A stretch of 7,343 bases of DNA from Chloroflexota bacterium (lineage in GTDB: Bacteria > Chloroflexota > Anaerolineae > J102), in the NCBI GenBank assembly GCA_024276255.1, contig JAJRXO010000500.1, positions 1-7,343 on the forward strand. The letters are read 5' to 3'. Below the pieces are notes generated by a model. The model had not been told where the DNA came from, searched no databases, and worked only from the letters and a program-made list of their open reading frames with translations. Numbering within the stretch: the first letter of the stretch is position 1; every line of letters starts with the position of its first letter. Shown here piece by piece: positions 1 through 6,788 of this stretch. The translations under genes and the position numbers were made by a program.

Positions 1-15
1 CGCGGCGCTGTCACC

Positions 16-21
16 TATAAT
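16..21 (+). promoter_or_regulatory. Candidate -10 promoter element (TATAAT) upstream of the threonine dehydratase gene
   Basis: The hexamer TATAAT is a perfect match to the sigma-70 -10 consensus and lies 52 bases before the ATG at 74. It predicts a transcription start near position 28 and a leader of about 45 bases. The matching -35 box would fall before base 1, so it cannot be checked, and there is no TGn extension in front of the hexamer. I see no other gene in bases 1-73. Confidence 0.5.
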
Positions 22-25
22 GCAG

Positions 26-40
26 GGGTATTGTTTACCC
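26..40 (+). promoter_or_regulatory. Short inverted repeat at the predicted transcription start (possible operator or leader hairpin)
   Basis: The arms GGGTA (26-30) and TACCC (36-40) are perfect reverse complements around the 5-base spacer TTGTT. They sit directly after the TATAAT box, on top of the expected start of transcription. This position suits a repressor operator, or the repeat could fold as a small hairpin at the 5' end of the mRNA. Five-base arms arise often by chance, so this is only a candidate. Confidence 0.2.
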
Positions 41-73
41 ATTTCCACTCCCCGCCTGTGAGCTCAACCCTCC

Positions 74-1066
74 ATGGAAATTACCCTGGCCCACATACTC
101 GATGCCAGACGCAGCATCGCTCCCTATTTACCTCCCACACCGTTGTATCAGTCCCCCAGCCTGAGTGAGATGGCCGGGGCTGAGTTGTGGATTAAGCACG
201 AAAACCATCAACCGATCGGAGCATTCAAGGTGCGGGGGGGCATCCACCTGCTGCGGCATCTGCCCGAGGAGCAACGTCGGGTGGGGGTGATCACGGCCAG
301 CACAGGCAACCATGGCCAGTCCATTGCCTATGCCGCCCGCCTGTTCGGCGTACGCGCCATCATCGCCGTGCCTGAAGGGGCTAACCCGGCCAAGGTGCTC
401 TCCATGCGTCACCTAGGCGCCCATGTGGTATTTCAGGGCCAGGATTTCGATGAGGCCCGGGAATGGGTTGAGCAAGAGGCGCAACGTGGCGGGTATCGCT
501 ACGTGCATTCCGGCAATGAACCCCATCTCATTGCCGGTGTGGGCACACTGACGCTGGAAATGCTGGAACAGCAACCGCTGCTCGACACCCTGATCGTACC
601 GGTTGGCGGGGGCAGTGGTGCAGCGGGCGCCTGCATTGCCGCCAAATCCATCAATCCCCACATTCGGGTGATTGGTGTGCAGGCCGAACAGGCCCCGGCC
701 GCGTATCTATCGTGGCAATCGGGCCAGTTGCAGGCGGCCGAAATGCACACATTTGCCGAGGGACTCGCCACGCGCACGGCTTTTGCCCTGCCACAGACCA
801 TTCTGCGCCGTCATCTCGATGACTTTGTCCTCGTCAGCGAGGATGAAATGCGTCAGGCCATCGTCACCCTGTTGGCGCACACACGCAATTTGGCCGAGGG
901 CGCTGGCGCTGCGGCCCTGGCTGCTGCGCTCAAACTGCGTTCGCAACTGGCAGGCCGACGGGTGGGCGTGGTGCTGAGCGGCGGCAATCTCAGCCTTGAT
1001 CAATTACGCACGGTGCTGGCTGCCGAAGGCGCCCCTGCCTTCCGACTGGATGCAGCGTCATCATGA
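74..1066 (+). CDS. Threonine/serine dehydratase, PLP-dependent, short form without ACT domain
   Basis: This is a fold-type II PLP enzyme (tryptophan-synthase-beta superfamily) of 330 residues. It probably deaminates L-threonine to 2-oxobutanoate and ammonia, or L-serine to pyruvate, in the cytoplasm. The Schiff-base lysine is K52 in IGAFKVRGG. The substrate-binding loop is STGNHG (76-81), the phosphate-binding glycine loop is GGGSG (178-182), and the SGGN motif (302-305) contacts the pyridine ring. There is no C-terminal ACT-like regulatory domain. The length therefore fits the catabolic (TdcB-like) or serine-racemase-like branch, not the roughly 500-residue feedback-inhibited IlvA. The loop reads S-T-G-N-H-G where many threonine dehydratases have SAGNHAQ, so related substrates such as hydroxyaspartate or phenylserine remain possible. 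The ATG at 74 gives a normal N-terminus, but no clear Shine-Dalgarno precedes it. The response regulator follows after 36 bases with no visible terminator. Confidence 0.88.
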   Translation: MEITLAHILDARRSIAPYLPPTPLYQSPSLSEMAGAELWIKHENHQPIGAFKVRGGIHLLRHLPEEQRRVGVITASTGNHGQSIAYAARLFGVRAIIAVPEGANPAKVLSMRHLGAHVVFQGQDFDEAREWVEQEAQRGGYRYVHSGNEPHLIAGVGTLTLEMLEQQPLLDTLIVPVGGGSGAAGACIAAKSINPHIRVIGVQAEQAPAAYLSWQSGQLQAAEMHTFAEGLATRTAFALPQTILRRHLDDFVLVSEDEMRQAIVTLLAHTRNLAEGAGAAALAAALKLRSQLAGRRVGVVLSGGNLSLDQLRTVLAAEGAPAFRLDAASS

Positions 1067-1090
1067 TTGTATGTTGTCGATTCCTCAAGT

Positions 1091-1096
1091 AAGGAG
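1091..1096 (+). promoter_or_regulatory. Strong ribosome binding site that fixes the response-regulator start
   Basis: AAGGAG lies six bases before the ATG at 1103. It decides between this ATG and an in-frame TTG at 1067 that would add 12 residues. Those extra residues have no counterpart in the receiver-domain family, so the ATG at 1103 is preferred. Confidence 0.85.
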
Positions 1097-1102
1097 TGTT
1101 TT

Positions 1103-1780
1103 ATGTCTGCTCGTATTCTCATCGTCGAAGATGATCCGTCCATCGGAAAACTGCTGCGCCGGGCCCTGATCCTGGAAGGCTACGATGTGACTCTGCTGAC
1201 CAGCGGTTCCGAAGGATTGCAAGCCTTTCGTGACTTCCAACCTGATCTGATGATCCTGGATTTGATGTTGCCGGGTATGGATGGCATCGAGGTCTGCAAG
1301 CGCATACGCGAGGAGAGCGATGTGCCTTTGCTCATACTCACGGCCCGAGATCAGGTCGAAGATCGGGTGTTGGGGCTGGATAGCGGGGCCGATGATTATG
1401 TGACCAAGCCCTTTGACATCGATGAATTGCTGGCCCGGATCCGCGCCCAGCTGCGGCGTTCGGAGCACAAGCCTGAAAAACAAATACTTGAATTCGCCGA
1501 CCTGGTGATGGATACCGCGGCCCGTTCGGTGCGCCGCGGGGGACGCGAGATAGAATTGACAGCCCGTGAGTATGATTTGCTGGAACTGTTCATGCGTCAT
1601 CCCAATCAGGTGCTGACACGCGCCCAGATTTTCGATGAGATATGGGATTATGATTTCGGCGGGGAGAGCAATATCATCGAGGTATATATCCGCTATCTGC
1701 GCACCAAGCTGGAGGCCGACGGCGAGCCGCGCCTGATCCACACCAAACGCGGGGCGGGCTACATCCTGCGCGAGGCCTGA
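1103..1780 (+). CDS. Two-component response regulator, OmpR/PhoB family
   Basis: This is a 225-residue DNA-binding response regulator that should be phosphorylated by the kinase encoded next to it. The receiver domain covers about residues 3-118. Its acidic pocket is E9-D10-D11, the phospho-acceptor is D53 in ILDLMLPGMDG, the switch threonine is T80, and the conserved lysine is K102 in TKPFD. A short charged linker (about 118-127) leads to a winged-helix output domain (about 128-223). That domain has the typical ELTAREYDLL entry, the recognition-helix region around NIIEVYIRYLRTKL, and the wing hairpin TKRGAGY. All key residues are present. The start is the ATG with AAGGAG in front. The kinase gene begins 10 bases after the stop codon. 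The signal sensed and the target genes cannot be read from the sequence. I saw no convincing direct-repeat binding site nearby. Confidence 0.95.
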   Translation: MSARILIVEDDPSIGKLLRRALILEGYDVTLLTSGSEGLQAFRDFQPDLMILDLMLPGMDGIEVCKRIREESDVPLLILTARDQVEDRVLGLDSGADDYVTKPFDIDELLARIRAQLRRSEHKPEKQILEFADLVMDTAARSVRRGGREIELTAREYDLLELFMRHPNQVLTRAQIFDEIWDYDFGGESNIIEVYIRYLRTKLEADGEPRLIHTKRGAGYILREA

Positions 1781-1790
1781 ACAACGACCT

Positions 1791-3209
1791 ATGTCATTGC
1801 GTTTGCGCCTGACTCTCTGGTACAGCACGCTGCTGGCGGGTCTGCTGTTCCTGATTGTGGTCATGTCGCTTTCATCGCTCGATAAACGTGTGCGCGATGA
1901 GATCGACATGGAAATCAAAAATAAAGGTGATCAGATTGTACGCCTGCTGGAGATCACGGCGCCTTCCAGCCCTATTGCCAATTTTCTGCTACCCACCCTG
2001 GGGGCCAGCTTCGAGACCGAGGTCTTTGTGCAGGTGCGCGATCCCACTCGTCGCATCACCCATCGTTCCGACAACCTCGTCAATAGTACCATCCCCATGC
2101 CTGAAGCGCTGTTCCGGCAGGCGCTGGCCGGCCAGGCGGGATTTTATTCGCTGACTTCGCAACGACAGGACGATCTACGGGTGTATTTCGCTCCCGTTAC
2201 TTTCGGCGGCGAGGTGATTGCTGTTGTCCAGGTGGCCCGCCACCTGGCGCCGGAACAGGCGATCTTACGGGAACTGGCTACCAGCTTTACCGGCATCATT
2301 GCTGTGGCCCTGGTGGTGGGGGCCGTGGTCGGGTACTGGCTGGTGGGCGCCGCCCTCAGCCCCATCCAGGAGGCGACCAGCACAGCCCTGGCCATCACCC
2401 GTACAGGCCGACTCGACCGCCGTATTCCCGTGCCCGACAATCGCTCCGACGAGATCACCACCCTGATCAATACATTCAACGAAATGCTGGATCGCCTTCA
2501 GGAGTTGTTCGAAAAGCAGAAGCGTTTCTCCGGCGACATCTCCCATGAACTGCGTACGCCGCTGACCGCCATTCTGGGCAATATCAGCCTGCTCAAGCGG
2601 GCCGAGGCTGAGGACTTGCCGCCTGCCGAGCGCCGGGAGATGCTGGAGGAGATCGAGGGCGAAGCCCAGCGCATGCGGCGGTTGATCTCCGATTTATTGT
2701 TGCTGGCGCAGGAGGACGCAGACACCAACATGCTGCGTGAGCCCGTGGAGCTGGATACCTTGATGCTGGACGTGTACCGGCAGATCAAACGCCATGCCGA
2801 CCACGTCCAGATCCAGATCGTGCACGAGGATCAAGCCGTGGTGATGGGCGATGCGGATCGCCTGCGGCAATTGCTGGTGAACCTGCTGAACAATGCCGTT
2901 CAATATACACCTGCCGGGGGTCGCATCGAGCTGGGGCTGCAATGCCTGGACGATCAGGCGCAGCTCACCGTCAGTGATACGGGCCAGGGCATCGCGCCCG
3001 AAGACCTGCCGCACATCTTTGATCGCTTTTATCGGGCCGATAAGGCCCGCACGCGCACCCATGGCGGCACCGGTCTGGGACTTTCGATTGTGCGCTGGGT
3101 GGTGGATGCCCACAACGGCGAGATAGAAGTGGAGTCGACGCCTGGCGAAGGGACGACTTTCTATGTGCGTCTGCCCCTGGTGCGACGCCATGACGCACCG
3201 CCTGTATGA
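1791..3209 (+). CDS. Membrane sensor histidine kinase with HAMP domain
   Basis: This 472-residue kinase is the partner of the OmpR-type regulator just upstream. The domain order is: a transmembrane segment at about 9-29; an extracytoplasmic sensing region at about 30-164 with no recognisable ligand motif; a second transmembrane segment at about 165-187; a HAMP linker at about 188-240; a HisKA dimerisation domain; and a HATPase_c domain. The phospho-accepting histidine is H252 in SHELRTPL. The ATP site shows the N box NLLNNA (364-369), the G1 box DTGQGI (396-401), the F box FDRFYRAD (410-417) and the G2 box GGTGLGLSIV (425-434). Nothing essential is missing. The architecture matches BaeS/MprB-like kinases that often respond to envelope stress, but the stimulus here is unknown. 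There is no clear Shine-Dalgarno, so translation probably depends on ribosomes finishing the regulator 10 bases upstream. The stop codon overlaps the next start (ATGA). Confidence 0.95.
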   Translation: MSLRLRLTLWYSTLLAGLLFLIVVMSLSSLDKRVRDEIDMEIKNKGDQIVRLLEITAPSSPIANFLLPTLGASFETEVFVQVRDPTRRITHRSDNLVNSTIPMPEALFRQALAGQAGFYSLTSQRQDDLRVYFAPVTFGGEVIAVVQVARHLAPEQAILRELATSFTGIIAVALVVGAVVGYWLVGAALSPIQEATSTALAITRTGRLDRRIPVPDNRSDEITTLINTFNEMLDRLQELFEKQKRFSGDISHELRTPLTAILGNISLLKRAEAEDLPPAERREMLEEIEGEAQRMRRLISDLLLLAQEDADTNMLREPVELDTLMLDVYRQIKRHADHVQIQIVHEDQAVVMGDADRLRQLLVNLLNNAVQYTPAGGRIELGLQCLDDQAQLTVSDTGQGIAPEDLPHIFDRFYRADKARTRTHGGTGLGLSIVRWVVDAHNGEIEVESTPGEGTTFYVRLPLVRRHDAPPV

Positions 3210-4378
3210 GCCTCACTCCTGATCTCATCCGTTGGTTGCGAACAGCAGCTGCCAGGCCGTGGCTGGATAGTGTGAGCGCGGAACCACCTGGCGACGCCGA
3301 CCTCCTGTCTGTACTCACGCGTCTGCGCAGACACCTGTCGCCCCAGCAGGCGGCGGCAGTGGTGGAAACCGCTCGTCTACGCCAACGGGCCGCAGATAAA
3401 TTTCCCACGACCGCAGCCCGCATGTTTTTCAGCGCCTCGTTGCTGCAACAGGCCAGCCCGGCGCCTGTGGCCGCCTGGACGGCACGACGTTTCCGGGGCC
3501 AGCCCTGGGTGGGCGATTGGGGTTGTGGACTGGGGGGCGACAGCCTGGCGCTGGCTGCAGAGGCGCCGGTGCTGGCTGTGGACCGGGATGCGCTATCGCT
3601 GGCCCTGGTGCAGGCCAATGCCATCGCCCTGAAAATGGAACATCGCATCTGGCCGGTATGGGCGGATAGCCGCATACCGCCAGCACATCCTCCGGCGATT
3701 TGGGCGGACCCGGCACGGCGCGGCCGGCTGCGACGGGTGTTTGATCCCGACTCCCTGCATCCTCCCCTCCACACATTGCTGGCCCAAAGAGATCACATCC
3801 CCAATATGGGCATCAAACTCATGCCTGGTCTGGCCCACGAGCGCGTGCCGCCGGAGGCCGAGGCGGAGTGGATTAGCTGGCACGGCAAATTGAAGGAGGC
3901 TGTGTTATGGCTGGGTGAACTATGTGAGCAGCCGGGGCGCTGTGCCACCCTGTTACCGGCGCAGGCGCGTATTCGAAGCACCGGCGTCGAGGCCCCCGTG
4001 GAGCCGCCGGGCGAGTATCTGTTCGAGCCCGATGCGGCCGTGATCCGCGCCGGCGCTGTGGCGGATGTGGCCGTGCGTTATGATCTGTGGCAAATTGACC
4101 CACAAATTGCTTATCTTTCGGGGCACGCTGCGGCCAACACGCCTTTTACACGCCGCTGGCGTATTCTGGAACACCACCCCTTTGATTTGAAAAGTTTGAA
4201 CCGACGATTGCGAGCCCTGCAGGGCCGGGTGGTAGCCGTTAAAAAACGGGGCTCGCCCATTGATCCGGAGGCCTTTCGCCGCCGCCTGTACCGTCATGAC
4301 CAGGGACGGCCCCTGGTGGTGGTGTTGACGCGGGTGCTGGATCGGCCTACTATGCTGATTTGTGAGGAGAAATCATGA
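3206..4378 (+). CDS. Class I SAM-dependent methyltransferase with C-terminal THUMP-like domain
   Basis: This 390-residue protein has a helical N-terminal part (about 1-95), a Rossmann methyltransferase core and a THUMP-like C-terminus. The SAM-binding motif I is GDWGCGLGGD (103-112), followed by the acidic motif AVDRD (124-128). The core also contains DPARR (168-172), a signature I associate with this orphan family. The C-terminal part (about 268-388) includes YLFEPDAAVIRAG, then TPFTRRW, a KKRG motif (346-349) and PIDPEAFRRRL, which match the THUMP-like domain seen in actinobacterial and Chloroflexota relatives. THUMP-type domains bind RNA, so a tRNA or rRNA base is the likely substrate, but the exact target is not known to me. 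The gene starts inside the kinase stop codon (ATGA) without a clear ribosome site, and overlaps the following gene in the same way. This suggests translational coupling on both sides. Confidence 0.85.
   Translation: MSLTPDLIRWLRTAAARPWLDSVSAEPPGDADLLSVLTRLRRHLSPQQAAAVVETARLRQRAADKFPTTAARMFFSASLLQQASPAPVAAWTARRFRGQPWVGDWGCGLGGDSLALAAEAPVLAVDRDALSLALVQANAIALKMEHRIWPVWADSRIPPAHPPAIWADPARRGRLRRVFDPDSLHPPLHTLLAQRDHIPNMGIKLMPGLAHERVPPEAEAEWISWHGKLKEAVLWLGELCEQPGRCATLLPAQARIRSTGVEAPVEPPGEYLFEPDAAVIRAGAVADVAVRYDLWQIDPQIAYLSGHAAANTPFTRRWRILEHHPFDLKSLNRRLRALQGRVVAVKKRGSPIDPEAFRRRLYRHDQGRPLVVVLTRVLDRPTMLICEEKS
4364..4369 (+). promoter_or_regulatory. Ribosome binding site for pncC inside the methyltransferase 3' end
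   Basis: GAGGAG lies five bases before the ATG at 4375 and codes for part of the methyltransferase C-terminus (the two glutamates of CEEKS). It supports this start codon and the ATGA overlap. Confidence 0.7.
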
Positions 4379-5157
4379 TCACACAACTTCCGCCTTCATA
4401 TACCCAATTACAGGCCCTGAGCACCGCTATTGGCCGCCAATTGCAGCAGCAAAGCCGCACGTTGGCCGTGGCCGAATCGTGCACGGGAGGTCTGGTAGCC
4501 AGTTTGATCACAGACGTGCCCGGCAGCTCCGGTTATATGCTGGGCGGCGTGGTGAGCTATAGAAACGAGGTCAAGATGCAGCTGCTGCAGGTGCAGCCGG
4601 ACACACTGCAGGAGCTGGGAGCGGTGAGCGCGGAGACGGCCGCACAGATGGCTCAGGGGGTGCGGCGTCTGTTACACAGCGATGTGGGGCTGGGTGTGAC
4701 GGGCATTGCTGGCCCCGGGGGCGGCGATGCCGAGAAACCTGTGGGACTGGTGTACGTCCATCTGGCCGCCAGTGATGCTGATTGGGGGGAGCACCATGTG
4801 TGGCCCTATGATCGGCACGGGAACAAGCTGGCTTCGGCTCAGGCTGTGCTGCGTTTGCTGCAACGTTATCTGGCGCAGGCACAGATGGCGGGGCTGCCCT
4901 CTACCACAGGCACCTTGTATGATGTGCCGGTGGTGGTGGAAGCGTTTTTCAAGGGCGAGGAGTGGCGGCCGCAGGCGGTGTGGTGGCAGGGCCAGCGTTG
5001 GCCCATCGTTGGCCGCGGACGCTATCATCTTGAGGGAGACGGCGGAGCAGTGATGATGGTGGAAACAGCGCATGGGGCGCGGCTGGAACTCGTCGTGGAT
5101 GTGATCGCGGGCGAGTGGCGCCTGTTGCGTATGTGGTCAGGCCGTCTCCCGGCCTGA
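4375..5157 (+). CDS. pncC: Nicotinamide-nucleotide amidohydrolase (PncC/CinA C-terminal domain) with an extra C-terminal domain
   Basis: The first 165 or so residues form a CinA C-terminal domain, which hydrolyses nicotinamide mononucleotide to nicotinate mononucleotide and ammonia and so recycles a product of NAD-consuming reactions. Visible motifs are AESCTGGL (33-40), which carries the active-site serine region, SYRNEVK (61-67), and the loop GVTGIAGPGGG (107-117). The N-terminal MoaB-like domain of full-length CinA is absent. Stand-alone PncC is usually about 160 residues, but this protein has 260. A linker at about 166-182 leads to a second region (183-256) rich in predicted beta strands and tryptophans (VEAFFKGEEWRP, AVWWQGQRWPIV, then GEWRLLRMW). 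This region resembles the small DUF6504-type domain; that identification is from memory of its pattern and is tentative. The gene is probably cotranslated with the methyltransferase. A hairpin covers its last codons and stop. Confidence 0.88.
   Translation: MITQLPPSYTQLQALSTAIGRQLQQQSRTLAVAESCTGGLVASLITDVPGSSGYMLGGVVSYRNEVKMQLLQVQPDTLQELGAVSAETAAQMAQGVRRLLHSDVGLGVTGIAGPGGGDAEKPVGLVYVHLAASDADWGEHHVWPYDRHGNKLASAQAVLRLLQRYLAQAQMAGLPSTTGTLYDVPVVVEAFFKGEEWRPQAVWWQGQRWPIVGRGRYHLEGDGGAVMMVETAHGARLELVVDVIAGEWRLLRMWSGRLPA
5137..5157 (+). terminator. Perfect 8-bp hairpin ending at the pncC stop codon (candidate terminator)
   Basis: The arms TCAGGCCG (5137-5144) and CGGCCTGA (5150-5157) are exact reverse complements around the loop TCTCC. 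The second arm contains the TGA stop of pncC. The hairpin is GC-rich and is followed by GTATGCCGTTGTCCTTCC, which is only moderately T-rich, so it would be a weak intrinsic terminator of the plus-strand operon. It could instead block ribosomes or stabilise the mRNA 3' end. Confidence 0.45.
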
Positions 5158-5177
5158 GTATGCCGTTGTCCTTCCGC

Positions 5178-6782
5178 TTATAAATACCCCAGCGAGCGCA
5201 GGCGCTCGCTTATGAGTTGTTCGTCATCTGCCGAGAGTGTGGTTTCGCCAGGGCCATCGTCGGGCGGCGGAGGATCCTGCCGCGGGGGCAAGGGAGGGCG
5301 AGTGTGCGTCCACAGTGGTAGTATCTGGCCATCGGTGGGGGGCGGCGCCACACGCAGGCTGTGCAGGAGGGTGGGGGCGAGATCGGCGATGTGGGCCGGG
5401 GCGAGTCGGCGGGCGGCAATGTCGGGGCCGGCGGCCAGCAGGATGCCATCGAAGGCGTGGTTGCCGGTGATGTCCCCGCTATCGGTGAATGTGGCCTGTG
5501 CGAAACCAAAACCGATGGCAGTGTTGTTAGCGGGGTTGCTGTCGTCGCGGCGGGGTTCAAGGATGAGGTCGGGCGCCAGATGGCTGTACGGGCCGGCATA
5601 GGCCTGCTGGCGCGTGTAGACTTCTATGATGGGTGCTGTTCCGGTTTGCGGATCGCGCAGAGCCAGCAGGCGGTCGCTGAGTTCGGCCAGCAGGGCATCG
5701 GCCCGGGTGGGGCTGAGAGTACCCTGGGTTTCGCGACCACGAATGTTGAGACGAATGCCGGAATCGGGGGCATAGAAGGCGCTGGTGTGCTGCCAGTCGA
5801 TGGTCTGCAGATAGCTATCCGGCGTATGGGAGCGTTGCCAGTCGCGCAGCAGGGGCAGGCGCTGCTTGAACTGCCGCAGGCGACGATGACGACGCAGGCG
5901 CTGCCACAGTGAGGGCCGAGCGGTAGTCCGGGGTCGACGCCGCAGCAGGCCCAGTTCTTCCAGCCACATGTTGGGATAAAACAGACGACTGCAGGGGGCA
6001 AAACCGTGGTCACTGAGCACGAGCACGGTGGCCTGGGGCCCGGCCGCCTGCAAAAGCTGGCCGATGCCCTCATCGATGGCCTGATAAGCTTTGAGTAACA
6101 AGGGTTGGAGCCGGGCGGCCTCGCCCGGTTGGTGGGCGGGATGTTGCGGATGCAGGAGGTGCAGGGTGTAGTGTTGCAGACGATCGGTGGCGGTGTAGAC
6201 GATCACGGCGGCATCCCAGGCATCCTGGGCCAGCAGCCATTGCGCCGCCCGCGTACGGCTGCGGATGGCAGCAACGGTGCGGCGAATGAAGTCGTCGAGA
6301 CTCAATCCCGTGTGATCGACGTTGATGACATAATCGGGTACAGCGTGCAGAAGCCGTTGCGCCAGGTCAGGGGGATAGGTGAAGGAACTGCGCAGGCTGG
6401 GTGTGAGCATGCCGGCAATCACGCCCCCGCCGGGAAGGGGGCGGGGGGGAAAGGTCATGGGCACGTTGAGCAGGGCAATGCGTTTGTGGCTCTCAGCAGC
6501 CCAGTGCCAGAATGTGGGCGCGCGTAAATGGCTGGCATTGTTGAGCCCATAGGTATAGCTGCCGGGCTGGCTGCGGCTGAAGCTGAAGATGCCGTGATGA
6601 CCGGGCAGGCGACCGGTAGCAAAGGTGCTCCAGGCAATGGAGCTCTCGGGGCGTAAGGTGGAACGCAGGATACCCCAGGCCCCACGTTTTTGCAGCGCCG
6701 CCAAGTGGGGCAGCAGACCCTGTTCGATCCAGGGTTGCAGAATGCGCCAATCAGCGCCGTCGAGGCCGATGACGAGGATCAT
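5178..6782 (-). CDS. Alkaline phosphatase superfamily phosphohydrolase (type I phosphodiesterase, COG3379-like)
   Basis: This 534-residue protein has the two-metal hydrolase fold of nucleotide pyrophosphatases/phosphodiesterases. Probable metal and nucleophile positions are D8 in IGLDGAD, S47 in PESSIAWSTFATG (S48 is possible), D200 and H204 in TATDRLQHY, D258 and H259 in LSDHGF, and H442 in GNHAFDG. This full set suggests an active enzyme acting on a phosphoester, but the substrate is unknown. The sequence starts directly with the first core strand, with no signal peptide or transmembrane segment, so a cytoplasmic location is likely. A basic insert (about 281-315) and a proline-rich stretch (about 479-511) precede the tail ERLRSLGYL, which ends the protein. 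The ATG at 6782 lies 6 bp after the stop of a paralogous gene, and there is no strong ribosome site, so coupling to that gene is likely. The gene converges on pncC. Confidence 0.88.
   Translation of the reverse strand: MILVIGLDGADWRILQPWIEQGLLPHLAALQKRGAWGILRSTLRPESSIAWSTFATGRLPGHHGIFSFSRSQPGSYTYGLNNASHLRAPTFWHWAAESHKRIALLNVPMTFPPRPLPGGGVIAGMLTPSLRSSFTYPPDLAQRLLHAVPDYVINVDHTGLSLDDFIRRTVAAIRSRTRAAQWLLAQDAWDAAVIVYTATDRLQHYTLHLLHPQHPAHQPGEAARLQPLLLKAYQAIDEGIGQLLQAAGPQATVLVLSDHGFAPCSRLFYPNMWLEELGLLRRRPRTTARPSLWQRLRRHRRLRQFKQRLPLLRDWQRSHTPDSYLQTIDWQHTSAFYAPDSGIRLNIRGRETQGTLSPTRADALLAELSDRLLALRDPQTGTAPIIEVYTRQQAYAGPYSHLAPDLILEPRRDDSNPANNTAIGFGFAQATFTDSGDITGNHAFDGILLAAGPDIAARRLAPAHIADLAPTLLHSLRVAPPPTDGQILPLWTHTRPPLPPRQDPPPPDDGPGETTLSADDEQLISERLRSLGYL
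5191..5210. terminator. Second perfect 8-bp hairpin in the convergent junction (candidate bidirectional terminator)
   Basis: The arms AGCGAGCG (5191-5198) and CGCTCGCT (5203-5210) are exact reverse complements around the loop CAGG. The hairpin lies within the last codons of the minus-strand phosphohydrolase, coding for its conserved ERLR-S tail. For plus-strand transcripts it would lie 33 bases past the pncC stop. For minus-strand transcripts it is followed by GGGGTATTTATAAG, a short T-rich stretch. Neither side has a classical U-tract, and protein constraint on the tail may explain part of the symmetry. Confidence 0.35.
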
Positions 6783-6788
6783 GATGCT

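Noticed and set aside
234..240. A run of seven Gs near the active-site lysine codon of the dehydratase, as a possible phase-variation tract.
   Set aside because: Such a run is common in GC-rich coding DNA. It encodes the conserved RGG after K52, and nothing else suggests slippage.
1067..1102. An N-terminal extension of the response regulator from an in-frame TTG at 1067.
   Set aside because: The ATG at 1103 has AAGGAG at ideal spacing and begins the receiver domain as in the family. The extra 12 residues look like untranslated leader.
1085..1918. A long minus-strand open frame (277 codons) opposite the response regulator.
   Set aside because: It is antisense to a gene with every catalytic motif intact, crosses a gene boundary, and shows no recognisable domain. 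It is a by-product of codon bias.
2971..3774. A 267-codon minus-strand open frame across the kinase-methyltransferase junction.
   Set aside because: The translation is low-complexity (arginine, serine and alanine-rich) and opposes two well-supported genes.
5361..5912. A 183-codon plus-strand open frame opposite the complete phosphohydrolase.
   Set aside because: It is glycine- and alanine-rich shadow sequence. The minus-strand frame carries the full metal-binding motif set.
6422..6443. An inverted repeat with arms CGCCCCC and GGGGGCG.
   Set aside because: It lies deep inside the phosphohydrolase gene and comes from proline and glycine codons. No regulatory role is evident.
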